Below are positions 15,234 to 20,837 of a DNA stretch of 21,406 nucleotides, in pieces. Origin of the DNA: Candidatus Pacearchaeota archaeon (lineage in GTDB: Archaea; Nanobdellota; Nanobdellia; Pacearchaeales; GW2011-AR1); the NCBI GenBank assembly GCA_016186375.1, contig JACPLS010000034.1, positions 1 to 21,406 of the forward strand. The letters are read 5' to 3'. The position numbers and the translations under genes were made by a program. Within the stretch, counting starts at the first letter, position 1; the number at the start of each line of letters is the position of its first letter. The notes beneath the pieces were generated by a model. The model was not told the origin of the DNA. It saw nothing but the letters and a program-made list of their open reading frames with translations, and did no database searches.

Positions 15234-15253
15234 TAGTATTGATTTGCATAATC

Positions 15254-15694
15254 TTAAAGGGCTTCATTAGCTTGTTGTGTAGATGCTCCTAGAGATAATA
15301 GTAGCGATAAAGCATCTTTTTTGTTTTTATAATTCATGGTTTTTATTCTTAAATTAGTTTTTCTAGATATTTTTATATTTTGTCTAATTTTTGTTAATAA
15401 TATCGCTTTGTCTTTTTTATTTTTTCTTTCTATTGATGATAAATCTATGCCTAACGAAATCTTATTCTTCAAAGTTATTCTAGCTAAAACGTGATTTAAT
15501 CCTGAATTGATATACCTTAGAGAATCTTTTTCTTTAATTTTTTCAACATCTAAGAAAAGAGTAAATTTTCCATATTCAAGGATTTTACGATTAAAACTCT
15601 GATCTTGAGCTTTAACAATAATATAATTATCTTTTGCATTGTTTATCTGCTTTTTTGCTTCTTTAATATCACTTGTCCTGATTAATGTTACCAT
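15254..15694 (-). CDS. rnp3: RNase P protein component 3 (Rpp30 family), short form
   Basis: Protein subunit of archaeal RNase P, homologous to human Rpp30/POP5-partner, which helps process the 5' ends of pre-tRNA. The diagnostic segment is YINSGLNHVLARITLKNKISLGIDLSSI (61-88). Beta strands IIVKAQD and FTLFLDVE lie before it, and a final helical SLLLSLGASTQQANEAL closes the protein. The family is normally a ~200-240-aa TIM-barrel. At 146 aa this protein begins late and lacks about a third, mainly the N-terminal strands and the far C-terminus. No extra in-frame upstream coding was provided by an ATG, and a start at 15694 with a TATA-like element near 15721-15730 is plausible. It may be a lineage-specific reduction or a compact variant. 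Confidence 0.8.
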   Translation of the reverse strand: MVTLIRTSDIKEAKKQINNAKDNYIIVKAQDQSFNRKILEYGKFTLFLDVEKIKEKDSLRYINSGLNHVLARITLKNKISLGIDLSSIERKNKKDKAILLTKIRQNIKISRKTNLRIKTMNYKNKKDALSLLLSLGASTQQANEAL

Positions 15695-15755
15695 TTTAAA
15701 TTAATTGATATATGAAGGAGCAGTTTAATTATTTTGCTATTTTGAAAGAAATTAT

Positions 15756-16166
15756 CTAATTGTTTTCACTTTTTTTATTATTGCTTATTATTTCAAGGAC
15801 TTTTTTTCCAAAATTAGAAGCGTTTTGTATAGCATCTGGGTTAGTTATTGGTTGATTGTGATATAATAACCTTGTTTCCTCTTTTGATATATATGTAAAA
15901 GTGAGACCTTCAACTCTATATTCAAATGTTAGGTTATTATTTGTACTTTCATAGAAAAGCACTAATACATTTTTACCTTCAATAACCAGATTTAATTCTC
16001 TATTTGAGAGGGAGAGTTTTTCTAAATGTGAAATAAACTCTCTGGAGTTATTCTGTGGAGGTTTTTTCTTAGAATCTAGTTTTAATAAACAATCAAAATA
16101 GAAAAATGGAGCAATACTTATTATTGCTGCGGTTCCTAGTATTGATTTTAGTTTTTTTACATTCAT
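15756..16166 (-). CDS. hypothetical membrane-anchored or exported protein, 136 aa
   Basis: N-terminal Lys pair then a hydrophobic stretch (about residues 8-26, ILGTAAIISIAPFFYFDCLL), consistent with a signal anchor or uncleaved signal peptide. The rest is soluble, with beta-rich character: LNLVIEGKNVLVLFYE and LTFEYRVEGLTFTYISKEET. The C-terminus is charged (SNNKKSENN). No domain is recognised. The protein probably sits outside the membrane. The ATG at 16166 has a TATA-like GGTTTATAAT (16187-16196) 25 bp upstream. It is divergent from aspS, sharing a ~90-nt spacer, and a functional link is not implied. Confidence 0.65.
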   Translation of the reverse strand: MNVKKLKSILGTAAIISIAPFFYFDCLLKLDSKKKPPQNNSREFISHLEKLSLSNRELNLVIEGKNVLVLFYESTNNNLTFEYRVEGLTFTYISKEETRLLYHNQPITNPDAIQNASNFGKKVLEIISNNKKSENN

Positions 16167-16256
16167 ATTTTATATCGAAAAAGGGCGGTTTATAATCTTA
16201 TTGCCTGAAATTTATGGAATGGTAAAGATTAAAAATGCCTGATTTTTAGTTGAGAT

Positions 16257-17561
16257 ATGGTAGATTTGCAGAAACTCAACAAAGAAAGGATTTTTTTAGG
16301 AAATTTGACAGCGAAAGATGATGGCAAAAAGGTTGTTGTTGCCGGCTGGCTTTATGATTCTAGAGATTTAGGAAAGATTAGGTTTGCTCTTTTAAGAGAT
16401 ATAAGCGGGGAGATTCAAGTGACAGCTACTAAAGGCGAAGTAAAAGAGGATATTTTCAAAGCAATGACTTCTGTATCTAGAGAAAGTGTCGTTGTTATTT
16501 CTGGAATTGTGAAAAAAAGCGATAAAGCACCCCTAGGGAGAGAGATTTTTCCTGAAGGTTTTGAAATATTAGCCAAAGCAGAACAACCTTTGCCTATTGA
16601 TGTTTCTGATTTTTCAAAGACAGAATTACCTAAAAGGCTGGATTATAGATTTCTTGATTTGCATAGGAGAAGGGCGCAAGCAATTTTTAAAATACAGAGC
16701 ACTATGATGCAGGCTTATAGAGAATATATGGTTAAGAATTCTGGAATAGAAGCAAATTTTCCCAGTATTATAAGTAGTAGCAGTGAAGGAGGAACTGAGC
16801 TTTATCAGTTAAAATATTTTGAGAAGAATGCTTTTTTAAGCCAAAGTTGCCAGCTTTATAAGCAGATGCTGGCTTGTTCGGTTGAGAAAGTTTTTGCAGT
16901 GTTTACGGTGTGGAGAGCCGAAAAGCACAATACTGTTAGACATTTAAATGAATCAAGACAGTTTGATTATGAACAAGCTTTTGCAGATGAATTTGTAGTC
17001 ATGGATGTTTTAGGAAAGGTTGTGCAATATATAATATCAGAAGTTTTAAGGATAAATAAGAGTGAGCTCACAATTTTAGGCTTGAAATTAAGAATACCAA
17101 CTGTGAAGTACTTAACATTTATGGAAGCTAACGCATTGGCTAAGAAACATAAGATTAAAATAGATGAAAGTGATTTAAGTGGAGAAGTTGAAAAAAAATT
17201 AGGGGAGTTATATCCTGATACAATTCTTTTTGTTCATGATTGGCCCCTTAAAGGAAAACCATTTTATATCATGCCAAAAGGTGATGGGTTGAGTTGTGGT
17301 TTTGATGCTTTGTATAATGGAATGGAGATCACTTCTGGAGGGCAGAGAGTACATTTACCTGATCTGCTCATAGAAAGGTTAAAAGCCAAAGGATTGAATC
17401 CTAAGAATTTTGAATCATATATTAACAGCTTTAGATTTGGGAGTCCGCCTCATTCTGGATGGGGGATGGGAGTTGAAAGGTTAACTATGCAAGTTCTTGG
17501 ATTAAACAATATCAGAGAGGCAGTCTTATTTCCAAGGGATAGAGATAGATTGACACCATAA
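16257..17561 (+). CDS. aspS: Aspartyl-tRNA synthetase (archaeal type, probably non-discriminating)
   Basis: Class II synthetase charging tRNA-Asp, and probably also tRNA-Asn. The 434-aa length and lack of the bacterial GAD insertion mark the archaeal type. Residues 20-105 are the OB-fold anticodon domain (VVAGWLYDSRDLGKIRF). The core contains EGGTELYQLKYF, SQSCQLYKQ (usual Pro replaced by Cys), motif 2 WRAEKHNTVRHLNESRQFDYE and motif 3 GMGVERLTM. The end, REAVLFPRDRDRLTP, is diagnostic. In the well-studied discriminating Thermococcus enzyme the specificity residues are Trp26 and Lys85. By my alignment the equivalents here are Tyr33 and Pro92. Pro is the non-discriminating type at the second site, while Tyr is neither the discriminating Trp nor the more usual His. 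A TATA-like box (16227-16236) is 26 bp from the ATG. Confidence 0.95.
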   Translation: MVDLQKLNKERIFLGNLTAKDDGKKVVVAGWLYDSRDLGKIRFALLRDISGEIQVTATKGEVKEDIFKAMTSVSRESVVVISGIVKKSDKAPLGREIFPEGFEILAKAEQPLPIDVSDFSKTELPKRLDYRFLDLHRRRAQAIFKIQSTMMQAYREYMVKNSGIEANFPSIISSSSEGGTELYQLKYFEKNAFLSQSCQLYKQMLACSVEKVFAVFTVWRAEKHNTVRHLNESRQFDYEQAFADEFVVMDVLGKVVQYIISEVLRINKSELTILGLKLRIPTVKYLTFMEANALAKKHKIKIDESDLSGEVEKKLGELYPDTILFVHDWPLKGKPFYIMPKGDGLSCGFDALYNGMEITSGGQRVHLPDLLIERLKAKGLNPKNFESYINSFRFGSPPHSGWGMGVERLTMQVLGLNNIREAVLFPRDRDRLTP

Positions 17562-17765
17562 TTATTTTTGCATGAATTGCCACCTTTTTTGGTCCATTAA
17601 AGAAAGACGCCGTTTTACATCTTCCGGGTCAGACTTAAAGATATTCATTACATCCAGGATCTTATTGATAATCTCTTCATAAGTTTCCCGTTTATATTCC
17701 TTTAAATTGTCCAGACGGGACTTTGTTTTTTTTCTTAATTTTATTGTAGTTATTTCTTCATCCAT
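17562..17765 (-). CDS. ribbon-helix-helix (CopG/VapB-like) DNA-binding protein, 67 aa
   Basis: The N-terminus TTIKLRKKTKSRLDNLKEYK (6-25) followed by RETYEEIINKIL is a classical archaeal RHH domain: a short beta strand for DNA contact, then two helices. The last 25 residues (SDPEDVKRRLSLMDQKRWQF) are charged and could form a partner-binding tail. RHH proteins of this class act as autorepressors and often as antitoxins, but no PIN or RelE toxin gene is adjacent, so it is an orphan. Its TATA-like box (17788-17796) is about 27 bp before the ATG. A TATAC-N4-GTATA inverted repeat adjoins it. The stop codon is immediately adjacent to that of aspS (convergent). Confidence 0.8.
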   Translation of the reverse strand: MDEEITTIKLRKKTKSRLDNLKEYKRETYEEIINKILDVMNIFKSDPEDVKRRLSLMDQKRWQFMQK

Positions 17766-17787
17766 ATTATTCTTATTTATAATTTAG

Positions 17788-17796
17788 TGTATTATA
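17788..17796 (-). promoter_or_regulatory. TATA-like box of the RHH gene
   Basis: TATAATACA on the minus strand is centred about 27 bp before the ATG at 17765. Operator copy O1 begins at its upstream end. Confidence 0.5.
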
Positions 17797-17811
17797 GTAT
17801 ACTTAGGTATA
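17796..17811. promoter_or_regulatory. putative RHH operator O1
   Basis: AGTATACTTAGGTATA contains the perfect inverted repeat TATAC-TTAG-GTATA. It sits directly upstream of the RHH gene's TATA box, over the expected BRE/TFB site, as in autorepression. Confidence 0.55.
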
Positions 17812-17970
17812 TTATATTTTTAAAGTTTTCTATTTTTTGTTTTTATTAATAATAATATCTTTAGATAGAAATTATTGATGATAAAATGTAAATTAATTAT
17901 TATTGGCTATTAGTTAAAGAATTATATAGTAATTACTATTCTATTTTTTTACTATAAATTAGTAATCTTT

Positions 17971-17996
17971 AGTATCTTAGAGTATACTTTAGTATA
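17971..17996. promoter_or_regulatory. putative RHH operators O2 (degenerate) and O3
   Basis: O3 (17981-17996, AGTATACTTTAGTATA) matches O1 at 14 of 16 bases and keeps the TATAC-N4-GTATA symmetry. O2 (17971-17986, AGTATCTTAGAGTATA) is a degenerate copy overlapping it. O3 ends 6 bp before the TATA box at 18002-18010, mirroring the O1 arrangement at the opposite promoter. Confidence 0.55.
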
Positions 17997-18001
17997 GAAA
18001 C

Positions 18002-18010
18002 ATTTATATA
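18002..18010 (+). promoter_or_regulatory. TATA-like box of the unrecognised 190-aa gene
   Basis: ATTTATATA is the strongest plus-strand box in the spacer. Its usual 26-bp spacing points to transcript initiation at the ATG at 18032, not at the downstream coding start. Confidence 0.55.
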
Positions 18011-18031
18011 TAAGAGATGATTAGAGTTATT

Positions 18032-18052
18032 ATGCCGACGCCGCTTTATTGA
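18032..18052 (+). other. leaderless 6-codon leader frame ending in TGA
   Basis: ATG at 18032 opens Met-Pro-Thr-Pro-Leu-Tyr and closes with TGA at 18050-18052. It is exactly where a leaderless transcript should begin and is in frame with the following 190-aa gene. The bases around it (CCGACGCCGC, AACGACGTT) are GC-rich compared with the AT-rich surroundings. It may be a leader peptide or the remnant of a longer N-terminus. Confidence 0.45.
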
Positions 18053-18082
18053 ACGACGTTGACAGTTTTTGAGGAAAAGAAT

Positions 18083-18655
18083 ATGAGCAGTCATACGTTG
18101 GAAATGCAAAAAAGCAGAGATTTTTCTAATAATAATTTTGAAAGTCAAGTTAATGAAGTTCCCTACCAAAGCCATATTTCTCAGGAAAATCACAGAGAGC
18201 GAAGAGCCAAAATCGATGATTTCCTGTTGAGCGAAGGAATTGTTTCTCATGAAGATTTACCTCGTATAGGTGGAAGACATTTGACCAATGCCCAATGGGA
18301 GATGATAAAAGATAATCCAGGAGATTATTGGTTAGTTGTTTATTCTAATGGATTGGTTGATGATATTTATCAAGAAAAACTTGGAAACTTTATTAAGGCT
18401 TCTAATAAGGATGAATATCAACTCTTTCTTCATAATCAAAATGTTTGGTTTGCAGTTCATAGGCATGTTACACACGAGATTTTTGACGATTATGTTAGAA
18501 GAAGATATAGGGCTTTTGCAACTTTGAAAAAAATGGTTTTTCCTGATGAATTAGCTCCTTATTCTTGGGGGCAAGAAGTTATTGATAAATATCATAATAA
18601 AACGCATACATACAGTGGTAACTCTAATCAACTTCATGCCGATTTTATTCATTAA
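18083..18655 (+). CDS. unrecognised 190-aa protein, divergent from the RHH regulator
   Basis: No family recognised. The N-terminus (about 45 residues) is polar and Ser/Asn/Gln/His-rich, probably disordered. A compact part follows, with RRAKIDDFLLSEGIVSHEDL, then YWLVVYSNGLVDDIYQ and YQLFLHNQNVWFAVHRHV. A basic helix, DDYVRRRYRAFATLKKMVF, comes next. The C-terminal 40 residues contain many His, Tyr and Asn. There are about eleven His residues but no HxH or zinc-finger spacing I would call. The start is uncertain: ATG18083 is the first ATG after the leader frame, and a TTG at 18059 would add eight residues. Transcription appears controlled from the operator-bearing spacer, and a strong terminator follows. 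Its isolated position with an RHH regulator suggests an accessory, possibly acquired gene. Confidence 0.7.
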   Translation: MSSHTLEMQKSRDFSNNNFESQVNEVPYQSHISQENHRERRAKIDDFLLSEGIVSHEDLPRIGGRHLTNAQWEMIKDNPGDYWLVVYSNGLVDDIYQEKLGNFIKASNKDEYQLFLHNQNVWFAVHRHVTHEIFDDYVRRRYRAFATLKKMVFPDELAPYSWGQEVIDKYHNKTHTYSGNSNQLHADFIH

Positions 18656-18683
18656 TGTTAGAAGAAATTAAAAATATCATGAT

Positions 18684-18808
18684 AAGCAGGAAAGAAAAGA
18701 GGATAAAAAAAGAGAAACTGTGCAGGCTTAGTTTAAACTAAAACTGGGAAAATAGAGGTGTTTTGGCGATAGCAGATTTTCCTGCTTTCCTAGCTATCGC
18801 CTTTTTTT
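18684..18808 (+). other. structured 3' region or candidate small RNA
   Basis: Within 150 nt after the stop codon there are three complementary elements. The 14-nt palindrome TTAGTTTAAACTAA (18728-18741) is flanked by CAG and CTG. A 9-bp stem with a 19-nt loop lies at 18765-18801. Ten bases at 18684-18693 (AAGCAGGAAA) are perfectly complementary to 18778-18787, inside that loop. A pseudoknot or kissing arrangement is therefore possible. No coding frame fits here. Confidence 0.4.
18765..18808 (+). terminator. hairpin plus T-run terminator
   Basis: GGCGATAGC (18765-18773) pairs perfectly with GCTATCGCC (18793-18801), followed by seven T residues (18802-18808). The GC-rich 9-bp stem with a T-run is the clearest intrinsic-type terminator in the window and ends the transcript of the 190-aa gene. 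Confidence 0.75.
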
Positions 18809-18820
18809 ATATTTGAAATA

Positions 18821-18830
18821 AGTTTTTAAA
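18821..18830 (+). promoter_or_regulatory. TATA-like box of the metallophosphoesterase gene
   Basis: AGTTTTTAAA is centred about 26 bp before the ATG at 18852. It favours that ATG over the TTG at 18846 that opens the longest frame. Confidence 0.55.
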
Positions 18831-18851
18831 GGTTATTCTCTCATTTTGAAC

Positions 18852-19706
18852 ATGAAGATATTAGTTTTGGGGGATTTTCATGGAACTTTCCTAGGAAAAT
18901 TTAAGAATATAATTAAGAAGGAGAAGATTGATTTGTTAATTTCAAATGGAGATTATTTTCCTTTTCATTATAGGAAATTATGGTTTAAGTATTGTTATGA
19001 ATCATTACAACCTCTATGGAAGTTTATTGGAAAGAAAAAATACAAGAAAATCATTCTAAAGGACTTGAAAGATGGAGAGAGAGCTCTAAAGGAGATAAAT
19101 AATTTACCAATACCTGTTATGAGTGTGCATGGAAATATAGATTATACAAGGGAAGATGACAGTAGGGATTTTAAATATGATAAAAATCAACATTGGAAAT
19201 GGGATGAACAGGATTTTTTTAGTAAAATAATAAAGAAATATAGAAACATTATGAGATTTGATTATTCGTATTTTAAATTTATGGATATTGTTTTTATTGG
19301 AGCATATGGAAGCAGTTTTCCTGGAAGAGTTAAGAGTAAGGCATTTAGAAAAAGCAGGAAAATTCTTGATAGATTATTTAAGAGATTCGCAGAAGAGAAT
19401 AAAGAAAGGAGAGTTATTTTTGTTTCGCATAATGTTCCATTTAACTCAAAACTAGATTTAATTACTTCAAAAAAAGCACATAAGGAAGCAAAAGAGAGAC
19501 ATTACGGCTCTAAATTGATTAGAAGAATTATTGATAAGTATCAGCCATTACTACATTTTGGAGGACATATTCATGAGTCTTCTGGAATGCAAAAATTAGG
19601 GAAAACAATTTGCATAAATTCCGGCTCTGCTCATGAAGGAAAAGGCGCCATTGTTGAAATTCCTGATAATGGAAAAGGAAAGGTCGGAGTTAAGTTTATT
19701 AAATAG
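18852..19706 (+). CDS. calcineurin-like metallophosphoesterase
   Basis: A 284-aa two-metal phosphoesterase. The five conserved blocks are visible in order: GDFHG (7-11, metal ligands Asp8 and His10), NGDYF (32-36), HGNIDYT (Asn ligand; the usual GNHD/E is GNID), FVSHNVPF (His) and FGGHIHESS (two His). VGV near the end completes the beta-sandwich. An insertion between blocks 2 and 3 (about 37-95) is rich in Lys, Trp and Tyr. The protein most resembles archaeal 'predicted phosphoesterase' proteins. Substrates in the class include cyclic nucleotides, nucleotides and phosphoproteins, and none can be singled out. It follows the hairpin terminator with its own TATA box. Confidence 0.88.
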   Translation: MKILVLGDFHGTFLGKFKNIIKKEKIDLLISNGDYFPFHYRKLWFKYCYESLQPLWKFIGKKKYKKIILKDLKDGERALKEINNLPIPVMSVHGNIDYTREDDSRDFKYDKNQHWKWDEQDFFSKIIKKYRNIMRFDYSYFKFMDIVFIGAYGSSFPGRVKSKAFRKSRKILDRLFKRFAEENKERRVIFVSHNVPFNSKLDLITSKKAHKEAKERHYGSKLIRRIIDKYQPLLHFGGHIHESSGMQKLGKTICINSGSAHEGKGAIVEIPDNGKGKVGVKFIK

Positions 19707-19723
19707 GTTTTATTTTACGTATA

Positions 19724-20437
19724 ATGGATATTAATACATTTTTACAAGAGATAATTAAAGATATTACAAATAAAATTAAATTGTCATGTGTTATGCAATT
19801 TGGTTCATCGACATATTCAAAAGATCCACGCGATATAGATTTAGTTCTCTTTTCAAAAGAAAAAGTTTTGAAAACTCGAGAAATAATTTCTTTAATTCAG
19901 ATAATTAAAGAAAATGAGAAAGAAAATAAAGATATTGTCTTTGATTTTGGCGGATTAGACAGGAAGAGAGATTCACCTTATAAAATAACACTTATTTTTT
20001 TAGCATCGTGTGAACTACAGATTGAACATAATCCGCACGATTTATTCTTCCTTAAGAATTTAACAGAAGATAAAACTATTAGAATTCTATATGGAAAAAA
20101 TCCTTTAAGAAAATTAAAGATTGAGTTATCAAACAAACATTTATTAGAGATGTTATCAGTTGATTTAAAGCATACTTTAAGAAAATCTTTGGATGACGAG
20201 AAATATAAACTTGAAGCAATTTATGCCTTATTTAAAACTTTTTTAAGAGCAATGTTAATTAATTTTAAGATATTCAAGAAAAATGAACTTCTAAATAATT
20301 TTAAGTCAAAATACGGAAAATTAATTGCTCTACCTACTGAGAGTAATAGGATATTACAACATAATTTAGAAACAAAAGATTTTGAAGAAATATTAATCTT
20401 TTGTGAGAGATGTTTAGATTTTTTAGTAATAAAATAG
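19724..20437 (+). CDS. MNT-type nucleotidyltransferase-domain protein
   Basis: The first ~80 residues carry the minimal nucleotidyltransferase signature: FGSSTYSKDPRDIDLVLF (Gly27-Ser28 and Asp37-x-Asp39), with a third acidic strand DIVFDFGG (Asp74). The remaining ~150 residues are helical (LLEMLSVDLKHTLRKSL, EAIYALFKTFLRAMLINF, ILIFCERCLDFLVIK), like a HEPN-type or substrate-binding helical tail fused to the domain. MNT proteins are often antitoxins or toxins paired with HEPN partners, and no separate HEPN gene adjoins. The ATG is 26 bp from a TATA-like TTTATTAAATA (19694-19704). It is distinct from the AbiEii-like protein at 7629-8267, which has a different third block. Confidence 0.75.
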   Translation: MDINTFLQEIIKDITNKIKLSCVMQFGSSTYSKDPRDIDLVLFSKEKVLKTREIISLIQIIKENEKENKDIVFDFGGLDRKRDSPYKITLIFLASCELQIEHNPHDLFFLKNLTEDKTIRILYGKNPLRKLKIELSNKHLLEMLSVDLKHTLRKSLDDEKYKLEAIYALFKTFLRAMLINFKIFKKNELLNNFKSKYGKLIALPTESNRILQHNLETKDFEEILIFCERCLDFLVIK

Positions 20438-20453
20438 TAATTAAAAAGAATAA

Positions 20454-20462
20454 GTTTATAAA
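20454..20462 (+). promoter_or_regulatory. TATA-like box of the gamma-glutamylcyclotransferase-like gene
   Basis: GTTTATAAA is centred 26 bp before the ATG at 20484. The upstream in-frame ATG at 20463 directly abuts the box and so is not a plausible start. The same box sequence occurs at 1161-1169. Confidence 0.6.
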
Positions 20463-20483
20463 ATGAAATTCAGACACAAAAAT

Positions 20484-20837
20484 ATGAATACCGAACATAA
20501 AGGACTAAATTTATTTGTATATGGTTTGTTAATGAAAAAATCAAAAGTAAGAGACATTACAAAGAAAAATTTCAAAACACACAAAGTAACTCTAGAAGGA
20601 TATAGAAAATATAAACCTAAAGAGTTGTGGTATCCATTTTTATTAAAAGAAAGAGAAAAGAAAGTTAAAGGATTACTAATTATGGATATTGATAAAAGAA
20701 GTTTAAGAAAGATTGACCGTTATGAAAGGGAGGGAATTTGGTATGATAGAAAGAAAGTTATTATTTGTCACAAGAAGAAAAAATTCGTAGCATTTGTTTA
20801 TGTTGGAAAAAGAAATTTTTTTAAGAAGTATTTATAA
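20484..20837 (+). CDS. gamma-glutamylcyclotransferase-like (AIG2/GGACT) protein
   Basis: A 117-aa protein of the AIG2/GGCT fold. LFVYGLLMKK (9-18; family YG[TS]L) forms the substrate-binding loop, and the VKGLLIMDID strand follows. IDRYEREGIWYDRKKV carries the conserved Glu expected to be the catalytic acid/base, with the usual YxR. FVAFVYVG is the last strand. Family members cyclise gamma-glutamyl or epsilon-linked residues to 5-oxoproline, so the likely role is breakdown of a gamma-glutamyl compound. The Thr/Ser after YG is Leu here, so activity is not certain. The stop overlaps the convergent ATP-grasp gene by 6 nt. Confidence 0.8.
   Translation: MNTEHKGLNLFVYGLLMKKSKVRDITKKNFKTHKVTLEGYRKYKPKELWYPFLLKEREKKVKGLLIMDIDKRSLRKIDRYEREGIWYDRKKVIICHKKKKFVAFVYVGKRNFFKKYL

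Larger units (their letters stand above)
17766..18031. other. AT-rich divergent regulatory spacer
   Basis: This 266-nt spacer separates the RHH gene from the unrecognised plus-strand gene. It is extremely AT-rich and carries no open frame worth calling. It holds two clean copies and one overlapping degenerate copy of AGTATACTTWRGTATA, a TAGTAATTACTA palindrome near 17926, and the two divergent TATA boxes. It is the densest repeat-containing non-coding stretch in the window. Confidence 0.6.

Noticed and set aside
16203..16242. Two CTGA boxes in the aspS spacer suggesting a C/D RNA
   Set aside because: There is no matching C box upstream, and the second CTGA lies inside the aspS promoter-proximal region.
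17562..17765. Complete VapBC-type toxin-antitoxin pair
   Set aside because: The RHH gene could be an antitoxin, but no PIN-domain or RelE-like toxin frame adjoins it. The neighbours are aspS and an unrecognised gene.
17969..18250. Minus-strand 93-codon frame overlapping the RHH spacer and the 190-aa gene
   Set aside because: It would oppose a gene with a promoter, operators and terminator, and there is no TATA box at the right distance for it.
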